Program-made: the position numbers and the translations under genes
Notes under the pieces: model-generated
Told to the model about the DNA's origin: nothing
Database searches by the model: none
Seen by the model: only the letters and a program-made list of their open reading frames with translations
Assembly: GCA_040755335.1 (NCBI GenBank)
Contig: JBFMAU010000011.1
Span: forward strand, 1 to 34,649
From: UBA7656 sp040755335
GTDB lineage: Bacteria; Acidobacteriota; Blastocatellia; UBA7656
Length of the DNA: 34,649 nucleotides
Direction of reading: 5' to 3'
Part shown: positions 17,224-26,358 of the stretch, in pieces
Numbering within the stretch: position 1 is the first letter of the stretch
How the letters are laid out: each line of letters starts with the position of its first letter

Positions 17224-17353
17224 GTATCAGATTGTCAATCACCATTGCGGCAAAGCTGAATGTTACTTGCGCGAAATCGCGAGTGTCAAGCTGATGACCG
17301 AATTGATTCATCCGTCGCGCTGATTGAAGTATAATCTCGACCGGAGGCCGGTT

Positions 17354-17584
17354 ATGTCTGCACAGGAACTTGAAACCATCATATCTCAGGTCGAACGACT
17401 CTCTCCCTTAGATCAGTTGCAACTCATCCGTCGCGTCGCGGAGATGCTTGCAAACGCGAGCAAGGCGCAACAACCGCGCCGCCTGATATACGGGGAATTT
17501 CGCGACGCTTCGAGGATGTCGACCGAAGAGGATTTCAAAATCGCGGAGTGGCACCCGACGGAGAAAGATTTGGATGGGCCTTAA
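17354..17584 (+). CDS. Antitoxin-like small protein paired with PIN toxin
   Basis: A 76-residue protein starting at ATG 17354, with GGAGG 7 nt upstream; a longer frame from 17324 lacks such a site. The N-terminal part is helical with LSPLDQLQLIRRVAEML, and the C-terminal part is acidic (TEEDFKIAEWHPTEKDLDG), fitting a toxin-binding tail. Its stop overlaps the start of the PIN gene by 11 bp, the usual order and coupling of an antitoxin and its toxin. I do not recognise a DNA-binding fold with certainty, so autoregulation is inferred from type only. Confidence 0.75.
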   Translation: MSAQELETIISQVERLSPLDQLQLIRRVAEMLANASKAQQPRRLIYGEFRDASRMSTEEDFKIAEWHPTEKDLDGP

Positions 17585-17978
17585 ATATATTCTCGACACC
17601 CATGCTTTGATCTGGTATCTGGAAGGCAATCTCAGACTCGGCGCTGCGGCAAAAGCAGCGATGGATGATCCGATCAGTGATTTGATCTTGCCAATCATCG
17701 CGCTTGCTGAAGCCGTAGATATTGTCGATAAGGGCCGCACGGGGATTACGGATGTGTCCGTTCTTTTGGATAGAGTTCTCAACGATCCGAGAATAGAAAT
17801 CCATCCTCTGACCTTCGATGTGTTGAAACATAGCCTTGCCGCGACGGCAGTGCCGGAGATGCACGACCGGCTTATCGTGGCAACGGCTCTGTTCCTGCAA
17901 AGTCTCGGTCATCAGACGGCGCTGTTGACGAAAGACAATCAAATTCTGGCGTCTGCTCTCGTCCCTGTTGTCTGGTAG
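17574..17978 (+). CDS. PIN-domain toxin (VapC-like)
   Basis: A 134-residue protein with the full set of PIN-domain acidic residues: D8 in ILDTHALIWYLEG, E46 in ALAEAVDI, D98 in PEMHDRLIVATA and D121 in LLTKDNQI. PIN toxins of this type II family bind Mg2+/Mn2+ and cut RNA, often tRNA or rRNA. Length is normal. It overlaps the antitoxin-like gene by 11 bp and is therefore likely translationally coupled. It is near a tRNA gene and an AT-rich patch, a typical setting for a mobile or stabilising module. Confidence 0.9.
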   Translation: MGLKYILDTHALIWYLEGNLRLGAAAKAAMDDPISDLILPIIALAEAVDIVDKGRTGITDVSVLLDRVLNDPRIEIHPLTFDVLKHSLAATAVPEMHDRLIVATALFLQSLGHQTALLTKDNQILASALVPVVW

Positions 17979-18012
17979 CGCAGCGAAAAAAATGCGCTCG
18001 TCTGATCAATAA

Positions 18013-18081
18013 ATGGCGCAATCGCTCGCCGCTTACTACACTACCAAACGTGAGGCCGATTCGGAGCGCAGTGCGAATAGC
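18013..18081. repeat. Direct repeat copy A flanking an AT-rich patch
   Basis: About 67 bp starting atggcgcaatcgctcgccgc, nearly identical to 18909-18975 in the same direction with a few mismatches and short gaps. Between the copies lie two AT-rich genes. Possible origin: target duplication, recombination between dispersed repeats, or att-like ends. Confidence 0.7.
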
Positions 18082-18135
18082 TCAATAGCATTTATCTACA
18101 AGCTATGATAGATTCAGCGATATGGAGGTCTAACA

Positions 18136-18354
18136 ATGAGAATTAAAATCTTTCACGGCGATTTACCAATGGGTTTACACACGCGGGAAGATCAGAGAAA
18201 CCAACTTGAAAACCAAGTCAACCAATGGCTCGCATCTCAATCAAACATAGAAATTGTTGATATAAGGGTGGCGGGCAATACTTGGTCCGAAGGGCAAAAT
18301 AGATTCTTTAATGCTATGCTCATCCTCCTTTATAAGGAAACATCAGCATCTTGA
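18136..18354 (+). CDS. Small hypothetical protein
   Basis: A 72-residue protein with a strong GGAGG 7 nt before ATG 18136. The layout (MRIKIF start, LENQVNQWLASQ, NIEIVDIRV, a final strand AMLILLY) suggests a small alpha/beta fold. It faintly recalls the Cse60 / DUF2758 type of small proteins, but I am not sure. Base composition is AT-richer than its neighbours. It is convergent with the DUF3592-like gene, their stops being only 2 bp apart. Confidence 0.6.
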   Translation: MRIKIFHGDLPMGLHTREDQRNQLENQVNQWLASQSNIEIVDIRVAGNTWSEGQNRFFNAMLILLYKETSAS

Positions 18355-18356
18355 TT

Positions 18357-18785
18357 TCAAGACAAATTCTTTTCGCCCTTCCAAAATTTTCTTATACACC
18401 ATCTAATATAGAAAATGAATCCTACAGTCCCACCAATGAATAAAAACCAATCAAGAAAGAATCTAAAACCACTTTCACCCAGCGCTTTATGTGTGGTGTT
18501 AAATTCAGGATTATTACTTGCATAATAAACGGTAATAGGATCTCCCTCATCTCCTCTTTGATTAGTAGAGCTATTCTCATACTTTTTATTTCCCACCCAA
18601 AATTCATAATAAACAATGCGAAGAACACCGCCTGCGTCCATGGGTTCATAATCTACTTTTGTTATGATTCCAGTTGCGACTTTATGACTGGTTCTTATCT
18701 GTATATTTTCAAATAGCGAATACAATAGGTAAAGAATTAAGACGCCAAATGCTATCAACCAAAAATGACCACTACTGCTTTTCAT
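18357..18785 (-). CDS. DUF3592-like membrane protein
   Basis: A 142-residue protein with two membrane helices: about residues 8-27 (FWLIAFGVLILYLLYSLFE) and about 110-130 (FFLDWFLFIGGTVGFIFYI). The soluble segment between them has the usual DUF3592 order: GIITKV strand, YEFWVGNKKYENS, then GDPITVYYASNNPE. Function of the family is unknown. The gene is AT-rich compared with the surrounding DNA, which suggests transfer. Ribosome site is weak. Confidence 0.7.
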   Translation of the reverse strand: MKSSSGHFWLIAFGVLILYLLYSLFENIQIRTSHKVATGIITKVDYEPMDAGGVLRIVYYEFWVGNKKYENSSTNQRGDEGDPITVYYASNNPEFNTTHKALGESGFRFFLDWFLFIGGTVGFIFYIRWCIRKFWKGEKNLS

Positions 18786-18908
18786 TTTGAACTTCGCTTA
18801 TAGACCGATTCAGATTTACTGTCAACCGGCACTGAGGCTTCTATATTCTCCCACAACCAAAAAACAATCTGATTCCATCATACGCACAATCCTTTTTCCG
18901 ACCTCAGT

Positions 18909-18975
18909 ATGGCGCAGTCGCTCGCCGCTCATTACACTACCAACCGTGGGCCGTCGAGAGCGCAGCGCGAATGGC
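18909..18975. repeat. Direct repeat copy B flanking an AT-rich patch
   Basis: Partner of 18013-18081, starting atggcgcagtcgctcgccgc. It ends a few bases before the candidate promoter of the ATP synthase operon. Confidence 0.7.
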
Positions 18976-18982
18976 GCGCAGG

Positions 18983-19012
18983 TTGACACTTTTTCAAGCC
19001 CTGTGTTAATTT
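18983..19012 (+). promoter_or_regulatory. Candidate sigma-70 promoter of the ATP synthase operon
   Basis: TTGACA (18983-18988), an 18-bp spacer and TAATTT (19007-19012) lie 48 bp before the first atp start. The -35 is perfect and the -10 is weak. No other promoter-like pair stands out before atpG, apart from the internal gaps. Confidence 0.5.
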
Positions 19013-19059
19013 CGGTGACTTGAATCGGCGGTAGATTTCTCTCATAAGGGGACAAAGCT

Positions 19060-19542
19060 TTGCTGGCGACTCTTTTGCTCGCCTTGTCGGAGGGCGGGGC
19101 AGACATATACCCGAACGGCTCGCTCATCGTCATATTCCTATTCTTCATCCTCTTCGTCTTCCTGATGAATCGCTTGCTGTTCAAACCCATCAGCCGGGTG
19201 CTGGACGAACGCGAAGCCTTAACCGACGGCGCAAAAACCGAAGCGCGCGCTGCTACCAATCGATACTCGGTGCGGCTCGCTGATTACGAAGCCGCTATAC
19301 GCGGAGCGCGCGCCGAAGGCTATCGCAAATTGGAACAGGAACGCGCCGCAAGACTCGATGAAAGACGCCTTCGTTTGGAAGAAGCCAAAAGCGCGGCCTC
19401 CGGGGAAATCGAGCAGGCCAAATCAGAGATCGCCCTTCAGACCAGCGAGGCGCGCAGCGCGCTTGCTACGGAGTCCCGCCAGATCGCCGAGCAGATTTCG
19501 CGCTCCATACTTGGGCGCACAGTGGGAGGTGGGGCCGATTGA
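19060..19542 (+). CDS. atpG'/atpX: F-type ATP synthase subunit b' (second b-type stalk subunit)
   Basis: A 160-residue protein with one N-terminal membrane helix (NGSLIVIFLFFILFVFLMN, about 20-38) and a long charged helix rich in Glu, Arg and Ala, as in the peripheral stalk of F0. Two stalk subunits in tandem (b' then b) imply a heterodimeric stalk, as in cyanobacteria and many photosynthetic and related bacteria. The start is TTG 19060, with AAGGGG about 7 nt upstream; no ATG fits as well. The stop overlaps the start of the next gene. The b/b' assignment rests on order and motif only. Confidence 0.85.
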   Translation: MLATLLLALSEGGADIYPNGSLIVIFLFFILFVFLMNRLLFKPISRVLDEREALTDGAKTEARAATNRYSVRLADYEAAIRGARAEGYRKLEQERAARLDERRLRLEEAKSAASGEIEQAKSEIALQTSEARSALATESRQIAEQISRSILGRTVGGGAD

Positions 19543-20081
19543 TCGCTGACATGTTTTCTCATGTTTCACTGCTGCTTGCCGGAGGAGGGGGCGGACTGAG
19601 CAACCCTGATGTTTGGAGGGTGATAAACCTCTTAGTCTTCGTCGTCATACTCGTCTACGTCTTTCGCAACAAGCTTCGCATAGGGAGTTTCTTCGACAAT
19701 CGCGCCGCAACCATAGTCAAAGACCTCGAACAGGCTCGACACGATAAACAGGAAGCCGAACGCAAACTCTCTGAAGTCGAGGAGCGCCTCTCGAAGCTCG
19801 ATCAGGAAATCGCCGACATTCGCGCCGAGGCGGAGCGCGAATCGGAGCGCGAAGCGGAAAGAATACGTCAGGCGACGGAAGCGGATGTTGAAAAAATCCG
19901 ACAAACTGCCCGACGCGAAATCGAAGGGGCGATGAAAGTCGCTCGCGCCGAACTTCGCGCCTTCGTCGCCGATCATGCCGTAGAGATGGCCGAAGGGATC
20001 ATCCGCCGCGAACTCGGCCCCGAAGATGACAAGCGAATGCTGAGTAAATATGTGGATGAACTGCGCGAGGTGAAAAGATGA
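19539..20081 (+). CDS. atpF: F-type ATP synthase subunit b
   Basis: A 180-residue stalk subunit. An N-terminal membrane helix (VINLLVFVVILVYVF) follows NPDVWRV, then FFDNRAATI and a long amphipathic coiled coil with many Glu/Arg/Lys residues. It connects the membrane sector to F1 and is held by delta. TTG 19539 overlaps the stop of b' and has GGGAGG at a proper distance; an internal ATG at 19551 is 22 nt from that site and so less likely. The stop overlaps the atpH start (ATGA). Confidence 0.92.
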   Translation: MIADMFSHVSLLLAGGGGGLSNPDVWRVINLLVFVVILVYVFRNKLRIGSFFDNRAATIVKDLEQARHDKQEAERKLSEVEERLSKLDQEIADIRAEAERESEREAERIRQATEADVEKIRQTARREIEGAMKVARAELRAFVADHAVEMAEGIIRRELGPEDDKRMLSKYVDELREVKR

Positions 20082-20620
20082 GCGTTACCGCTATCGCGCG
20101 CCGCTACGCCGAAGCTCTGGCCGATGTGGCTGTGGAAGGGAATCAGGTCGAGCAGATCGACGCGGAAGTGCGCGCTTTCACTGAAATGATGGCCGCAAGC
20201 CGCGAGCTTTACGACGTGCTGGCAAGCCCCGCGCTGTCGCAGAAGGAAAAAAGCCGCGTGCTTGAATCTTTGATCGAGCGCACGCGACCGGGAAAGATGA
20301 CGGCCAATCTGCTTCGCACTCTGCTCAGGAATTATCGCCTGCATTACCTCGATGTGGTTCACGAGCAGTTTCGCCGGGAGATAAATCGCCGTCGCGGTGT
20401 CGTTCCCGCAGAAGTGACCACCGCAGGCCCGGTAGCGCCTGAGGATCGTCAGGTTTTAACCAATCGGCTTGAGGAGATGACCGGCAACAGGGTCGAGATA
20501 GAGTTTCGCACAGACCCTTCGCTCATCGGCGGCGCGGTCGCGCGCATAGGATCAGTCGTATATGACGGCTCTATCCGCACACAGCTTCAAACGGTCAGGC
20601 AGAAGTTGAAACAGGATTAG
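20078..20620 (+). CDS. atpH: F-type ATP synthase subunit delta
   Basis: A 180-residue protein with the delta/OSCP layout: a helical N-terminal domain starting AIARRYAEALADVA, and a C-terminal domain with the conserved DPSLIGGAVARIGSVVYDGS. It couples the peripheral stalk to the alpha3beta3 head. It is translationally coupled to atpF through ATGA. Length is typical. Confidence 0.95.
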   Translation: MSVTAIARRYAEALADVAVEGNQVEQIDAEVRAFTEMMAASRELYDVLASPALSQKEKSRVLESLIERTRPGKMTANLLRTLLRNYRLHYLDVVHEQFRREINRRRGVVPAEVTTAGPVAPEDRQVLTNRLEEMTGNRVEIEFRTDPSLIGGAVARIGSVVYDGSIRTQLQTVRQKLKQD

Positions 20621-20639
20621 TAAAAAAATCCTGTGTTGC

Positions 20640-20690
20640 GATCCGAAGGATCAGTTTCAAAAAATGAAGATTCGCAAGCTTTGAGCTTGC
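20640..20690. repeat. Two short perfect hairpins between atpH and atpA
   Basis: 20640-20652 (gatcc-gaa-ggatc) and 20674-20690 (gcaagct-ttg-agcttgc) are perfect stems with 3-nt loops in the 92-bp gap inside the operon. They belong to the same style of palindrome as 3640-3811 and 13392-13412, and could act as mRNA processing or stability sites. Confidence 0.6.
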
Positions 20691-20712
20691 GCCATATTGA
20701 TCGGAGACAGGG

Positions 20713-22233
<1,521 letters not shown>

Positions 22234-22280
22234 TTTTTCGTCCGTTGTCCGTCGTCAGTTGTCAGTTGTAAAAAGCATCA

Positions 22281-22315
22281 ACCACTGACCACTGACCACT
22301 GACCACTGACCACTG
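22281..22315. repeat. Five tandem copies of a 7-bp unit before atpG
   Basis: The unit accactg is repeated five times without error and ends 7 bp before the atpG ATG. The preceding 22256-22268 (cagttgtcagttg) is partly complementary, so the region may fold. No Shine-Dalgarno is seen in front of the ATG. Slippage here could change spacing, not frame, since it is outside the coding region. Confidence 0.85.
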
Positions 22316-22322
22316 ACAAACT

Positions 22323-23189
22323 ATGCCAAGCCTTCAGGACCTTCGTAGACGGGTACGAACCGTCCGCAACATGCAGAAGATCACACGGTCTTACAAGATG
22401 GTGTCAGCCGCGAAGCTTCGTCGCGCGCAGGATCGAGTCATCGCCGCGCGCCCTTATGCCAACACGATGATGCGCGTGCTTGGACGACTCTCTTCGCGAG
22501 CGGGCGATTACCGCCATCCTCTGCTTGATCGCCGCGGAGACGAGCATTACGTGCTGGCTCTTGTGACTGCCGACCGCGGGCTTTGCGGCGCGTTCAACAC
22601 CAATCTGATCAAAGCCGCGCAACAATTCCTGCGCGAAAATGCCGATAAGAAAATCGAGCTTGTCACCATAGGTCGCAAGGGGCGGGATTTCTTCCGCCGA
22701 CGCAAAGCTGATATCGTTCATGAATATATCAACGTCACCGCGCAGGCCGTAGACCACGAAGAAGCGGCCCGCATAGCCCGCGAGTTGATGGATATGTTCA
22801 CCTCTGAAGGCTCGACCATTGATCGAGTGTTCGTCATCTACAACGAATTCAAATCCGTCCTTTCGCAGCGAGTCGTCGTAAAACAATTGCTGCCGATAGG
22901 CGCTGAAGCGTTCGGCGAAGCGCAGGAATCGGGCGTGGATTATCTTTACGAGCAGCCGCCCGCGGAGTTATTCGCGCGACTGCTGCCGCGATACGTCGAG
23001 ACGCAGGTTTTCTACGCGCTGCTGGAATCTACGGCGAGCGAACACGGGGCGCGAATGACAGCGATGGATGCGGCGTCGAAGAACGCGGGCGAGTTGATCG
23101 ATACGCTGACTCTTACGATGAACCGCGCGCGTCAGGCTTCGATCACGCGCGAGATAATCGAAGTCGTCTCAGGCGCGCAATCGGGGTAG
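22323..23189 (+). CDS. atpG: F-type ATP synthase subunit gamma
   Basis: A 288-residue rotor shaft protein. The start reads MPSLQDLRRRVRTVRNMQKIT, and the conserved C-terminal helix (MDAASKNAGELIDTLTLTMNRARQASITREI) is complete. The Rossmann-like middle has LALVTADRGLCGAFN. The ATG has no clear ribosome site and follows a tandem repeat, so expression could rely on coupling or on a leaderless-like mode; inference. The gene is followed by a strong terminator, and the usual next genes (beta, epsilon) are absent. Confidence 0.96.
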   Translation: MPSLQDLRRRVRTVRNMQKITRSYKMVSAAKLRRAQDRVIAARPYANTMMRVLGRLSSRAGDYRHPLLDRRGDEHYVLALVTADRGLCGAFNTNLIKAAQQFLRENADKKIELVTIGRKGRDFFRRRKADIVHEYINVTAQAVDHEEAARIARELMDMFTSEGSTIDRVFVIYNEFKSVLSQRVVVKQLLPIGAEAFGEAQESGVDYLYEQPPAELFARLLPRYVETQVFYALLESTASEHGARMTAMDAASKNAGELIDTLTLTMNRARQASITREIIEVVSGAQSG

Positions 23190-23216
23190 ACGAGTTGTTC
23201 ACTATCGAAGGACGCG

Positions 23217-23246
23217 ACGCCCCGTCGAGCGGGGCGTTTGATTTTT
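23217..23246 (+). terminator. Rho-independent terminator of the ATP synthase operon
   Basis: acgcccc (23217-23223) pairs with ggggcgt (23231-23237) around a 7-nt loop and is followed by a T-rich TTGATTTTT. It lies 27 bp after the atpG stop. Confidence 0.8.
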
Positions 23247-23285
23247 ATGGATGCGAATCAGACAGCCGGGGAAGGCTTGACGCTG

Positions 23286-23735
23286 ATGAAGAGGGTCGGC
23301 TACTGGCTGCCCGTGGTGGCGATGATACTTGTGATGTTCGGATTTTCGACCGACGCTTTTTCGGGCGAAAACACCCAGGGCATAATCGTTCGCCTTATTC
23401 GATGGCTCGGTCTCGATCCGAACTCCCGCGCGGCTTTGCGGATCAATTTCGCGCTGCGCAAGCTGGCGCATCTGACCGAATACGCGGTGCTTGCCGCGCT
23501 CGTTTACCGCGCGTTTCGCTCGGGCCGACATCCCCGTTGGCGCGCGAGGTGGGCCGCCGAGTCAATGGCAATCGTCGTCGTGTGGGCGCTCATGGACGAA
23601 TATCATCAGTCTTTAACCGAGACGCGCACCGGATCGATCTACGATTCGCTCATCGATATGGCGGGCGGGTTGATCGCGCTCGCGGTGATTTATCGAGTGA
23701 GTCTAAGCCAGCAAAAGAAAGATGATTTCGCGTAG
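23286..23735 (+). CDS. VanZ-like family membrane protein
   Basis: A protein of 149 residues from ATG 23286. ATG 23247 and a TTG at 23238 are in frame, but they overlap or touch the terminator of the preceding operon, while GGGGAAGG precedes 23286. It has several hydrophobic helices (YWLPVVAMILVMFGFST, about 6-22; KLAHLTEYAVLAALVYRAF; a last one near DMAGGLIALAVIY) and the family features KxAHLTEYAVLA and W-A-L-M-D-E-Y-H-Q. VanZ family members are associated with glycopeptide (teicoplanin) resistance in some species, but most are of unknown function. A transport or cell-envelope role is possible. Confidence 0.8.
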   Translation: MKRVGYWLPVVAMILVMFGFSTDAFSGENTQGIIVRLIRWLGLDPNSRAALRINFALRKLAHLTEYAVLAALVYRAFRSGRHPRWRARWAAESMAIVVVWALMDEYHQSLTETRTGSIYDSLIDMAGGLIALAVIYRVSLSQQKKDDFA

Positions 23736-23776
23736 CGACGATCGTCGCTGACAGGCTGTCGTTATAGGAGAAGAGT

Positions 23777-24289
23777 ATGACACAGCTTGAAACCACTTGC
23801 TTACTGCTTCGCCAGTTCACCCAATCGGACTTCGATTCTTATGCCGAGATGTGCGCCGATAAGGAAGTGATGCGATACATCGGCGAAGGCCGCGCGCTCA
23901 GTCGCGCCGAGGCGTGGCGAAATATGGCCGGGATACTCGGACATTGGCAACTGCGCGGATACGGGCTGTGGGCAATCGAAGAAAAAGAATCGGGTCTGCT
24001 CGTCGGTCGCGCAGGATTTTTCAATCCCGAAGACTGGCCGGGATTCGAGCTTGGCTGGCTGCTCGGTCGTCCCTTTTGGGGCAAGGGCTTTGCCACCGAA
24101 GCCGCCCGCGCTGCGCTTCAATTTGCGTTCACTCAACTCGATCAACCTCGCGTCATCAGTCTGATTCGCCCCGGAAACCTGAGATCGATTCGCGTGGCCG
24201 AAAGGCTTGGCGAAAAATATGAAACCACTGTTTACCTCTCAGGCGCAGAGGCGTTTCTCTTTTCGGTGACGGCTCCACGCCATAAATGA
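23777..24289 (+). CDS. GNAT-family N-acetyltransferase (RimJ/RimL type)
   Basis: A 170-residue protein with the RimJ/RimL-like layout: TTCLLLRQFTQSDFD at the N terminus, a central acetyl-CoA loop (LLGRPFWGKGFATEAARAAL) and a late VISLIRPGNLRSIRVAERLG. These proteins move acetyl from acetyl-CoA to an amine, either a protein N terminus or a small molecule; the substrate is unknown. ATG 23777 follows AGGAGA. It stands alone after the VanZ-like gene, 41 bp away, and may be co-transcribed with it. Confidence 0.9.
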   Translation: MTQLETTCLLLRQFTQSDFDSYAEMCADKEVMRYIGEGRALSRAEAWRNMAGILGHWQLRGYGLWAIEEKESGLLVGRAGFFNPEDWPGFELGWLLGRPFWGKGFATEAARAALQFAFTQLDQPRVISLIRPGNLRSIRVAERLGEKYETTVYLSGAEAFLFSVTAPRHK

Positions 24290-24389
24290 CGCGGCTTCTA
24301 TGGATCGCACAACGCAATGCCGCCCCAGTGCGGTGTCGCTCTCGAAGGAGCAACTTACTCTATGTTGATTCTCTACTTCAGCGTTCTAA

Positions 24390-24585
24390 CTTTTACCGGA
24401 AGGACTTCCCTTCCGAACGCCCCAGCTAGAGTTTCAAAGAGCCGCATTGGGTGACGCCCGTAGCGATTTAAGCTTCCAAGCCAAAACCCAATCGTATTGT
24501 TGAGGTGATTATGAACTTTGAGCCTGAGGCAGTCAACGCCGTCCCCTGCCTAAAGGCAGAGGTCTTCTCGCTAGGAGGAATAAAC
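24390..24585. ncRNA. Possible orphan IS200/IS605 right end with omegaRNA-like RNA (tnpB absent)
   Basis: This 308-bp gap (24290-24597) has no gene but strong structure. 24397-24415 forms a hairpin (cggaag ... cttccg). Near the end, cccctgcc-taaa-ggcagagg (24543-24562) is a stem with one mismatch, followed by gctaggaggaataaa. That ending resembles, from memory, the right ends and omegaRNA 3' parts of IS605/IS1341-type elements. There is no TnpB or TnpA reading frame next to it, so it would be a decayed or MITE-like remnant. Strand is not certain, though the hairpin order suggests plus. Alternative: a standalone small RNA. Confidence 0.4.
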
Positions 24586-24597
24586 CGCGACGCCTGA

Positions 24598-25935
24598 TCA
24601 CTCGATCACATTGCGCCCGTCAGCCGTCGGCAGTTTCACTTTCATCAATCCTGCAAGCGTCGGGGCGATATCGATCATGCGTATGCGTCCGAGATTTTTC
24701 GGCGCGATACCCGGCCCTGCGATAAGGAAACTCGCGTCCATCTCTTTCAACTCAGGAAAGTATCCGTGCGTGCCGCCCGGTCTGCCCGATTGCGCAACGG
24801 GCGCAGTGAGGTCATTGCCGAAGCGATAACCCGTCTTCGCGCACAACACGAAAGCCGCTCCCGCAAATCCTCCCATTCGTTCAGCCTCGCTTGATTCGAT
24901 CACGCGATGCAATCCGTTTGCAGGGTCGGCTGCAAGTCGCTTCAACACCTCGCGGGTCTTTTCGCGCGCTTCGGCGTCGTCTTTGTTCGCAAGCATAACG
25001 GCAAGCGATCCGCCCGCGTACCAGCCTATCGCGCGCCATGATTTCAACTTGCCTTTTTCATCTACGGTCGCAAGTCCCGCTTCACGAAGAGCCGAGTTTA
25101 TGTTTATCACCTTGTCCGTCTGTATGAATCCGTGATCCGAGACCACGCACACATAAGCGCGCCCTCTGGCGCGTTCAGCCGCCGCGCGGAGGAGACCCAC
25201 GAGAGAGTCGATTTCTTCAAGCCCCGCGAATGCCTTGCCGCTGTAAGGGCCTGCGTCATGCTGGTCGGTGTCCAGCCCTGAAAAATAACAGGTGATGAAA
25301 CCGGGCTTCTTCTTTTCTATAACGTAAGCGGCGAATCGAGCGCGACGACGATCTGCTGCAACGGTGTAGTCATTGCCTTCAGGATATGGGCCGACCGCTG
25401 CTTCAGCTTCATCGAACAGGCCGGGAGTGGAAAGCGCGCGGATGATTTTTTTGTCGTCCGGAGTTTCTGCCCTCCAGTATTGAACGATGTTGTAACGTAT
25501 GTTGGCTCCGACCGTCACCGGCCAATCGAGGCTTGCCGTGACGATCCCTGCTTTTGAAGCCGCATCCCAAAGCGTCGGCGTTTTTATATCCTGGGCGTAC
25601 CAGTACCAGCCATTCATATTCTTGCCGTAAGGATCGAAAGGAGTGTTGGCAATTATGCCGTGTTTGGATGGCGCGACGCCCGTCACCATAGTCGTGTGAC
25701 TCGGATAAGTGACTGTGGGAAGCACGCCCTCGACTCCGGTCGAATACGCCCCCTCGCGGGCCAATCGACGGAGGTTGGGAATCTTCAAACCATAACGATC
25801 CGCTTCGAGAACGTAATCAGGCTTGAGTCCATCGATTGAAATCAGCACGACCATCGCGGGTTGAGGTTGCGCGGACGCGCGGCAGGGGGGCGCGATGATT
25901 GAGAGTAAAAGAAAGATCAGGGCTATTCGTCGCAT
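24598..25935 (-). CDS. Secreted phosphodiesterase/nucleotide pyrophosphatase (alkaline phosphatase superfamily)
   Basis: A 445-residue protein from ATG 25935 (MRRIALIFLL), with GGCGGAG upstream; a longer frame extends 63 residues but lacks a site. It has a signal peptide to about residue 22. Catalytic features of the ENPP/NPP family are clear: metal-binding D35 (LISIDG), the nucleophile T81 in YPSHTTMVTG, the D/H site in GLDTDQHDAG, SDHGF and a late THGYFPE. These enzymes hydrolyse phosphodiester or phosphonate bonds outside the cytoplasm. The exact substrate is unknown. An ORF-less 234-bp region with an inverted repeat separates it from the divergent HAF gene. Confidence 0.9.
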   Translation of the reverse strand: MRRIALIFLLLSIIAPPCRASAQPQPAMVVLISIDGLKPDYVLEADRYGLKIPNLRRLAREGAYSTGVEGVLPTVTYPSHTTMVTGVAPSKHGIIANTPFDPYGKNMNGWYWYAQDIKTPTLWDAASKAGIVTASLDWPVTVGANIRYNIVQYWRAETPDDKKIIRALSTPGLFDEAEAAVGPYPEGNDYTVAADRRRARFAAYVIEKKKPGFITCYFSGLDTDQHDAGPYSGKAFAGLEEIDSLVGLLRAAAERARGRAYVCVVSDHGFIQTDKVININSALREAGLATVDEKGKLKSWRAIGWYAGGSLAVMLANKDDAEAREKTREVLKRLAADPANGLHRVIESSEAERMGGFAGAAFVLCAKTGYRFGNDLTAPVAQSGRPGGTHGYFPELKEMDASFLIAGPGIAPKNLGRIRMIDIAPTLAGLMKVKLPTADGRNVIE

Positions 25936-26207
25936 TTTAAACTCCGCCGGAAGAATCGCATCAACGACCCAAAGATTAGTCTTCAGATCGTTGATCGCGC
26001 AAGCAAACGGATGGGTGTGAAATGTTTTCGCAAAATCGCCATTAGGGGTCTGAAGAGCATAGGGAAAGCAAAGCTGCTCTTCCCGGAGCGACGCGCTTCG
26101 GACACGCTGCTGTCCACGCAGCAAGGGTTGATTTGAAAAACTGGTAGTGATGAAAAAGTAATTCTGAGAGATGATGAATGCCAGTCAGACTATACGGAAG
26201 AGCTTCT

Positions 26208-26289
26208 TCACCGCCGAGGCGCCTCAGATCGCAGAGACAGCGCAGAGAAGACAGAAAATCTCTGCGTTACCTCAGCGCCTCTGCGGTGA
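26208..26289. repeat. Long imperfect inverted repeat (cctcagcgcctctgcggtg type)
   Basis: The left arm tcaccgccgaggcgcctcag pairs with the right arm ctcagcgcctctgcggtga, and inner arms cgcagag and ctctgcg also pair. Such palindromes occur between genes in many bacteria. No gene is seen in the 234-bp gap. Confidence 0.65.
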
Positions 26290-26358
26290 ATCTGTTTTCA
26301 TTGGTCGAGCATTACCTTTTCATCACCACCGAAAAACTTATCACACAAGGAGATTGAT

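Noticed and set aside
18013..18108. Short frame MAQSLAAYYTTKR... in direct repeat copy A
   Set aside because: About 32 codons, diverging at once in copy B, with no ribosome site; the similarity is better explained as a DNA repeat.
17147..18975. Classical genomic island integrated at the tRNA 3' end
   Set aside because: The AT-rich patch lies on the 5' side of the tRNA, no integrase is seen and the direct repeats do not match the tRNA.
22281..22315. Tandem accactg units as a CRISPR array
   Set aside because: Units of 7 bp with no spacers; a simple tandem repeat.
24598..26124. Longer start for the phosphodiesterase (63 extra residues)
   Set aside because: A signal peptide begins at ATG 25935 with a ribosome site; the upstream part is not protein-like.
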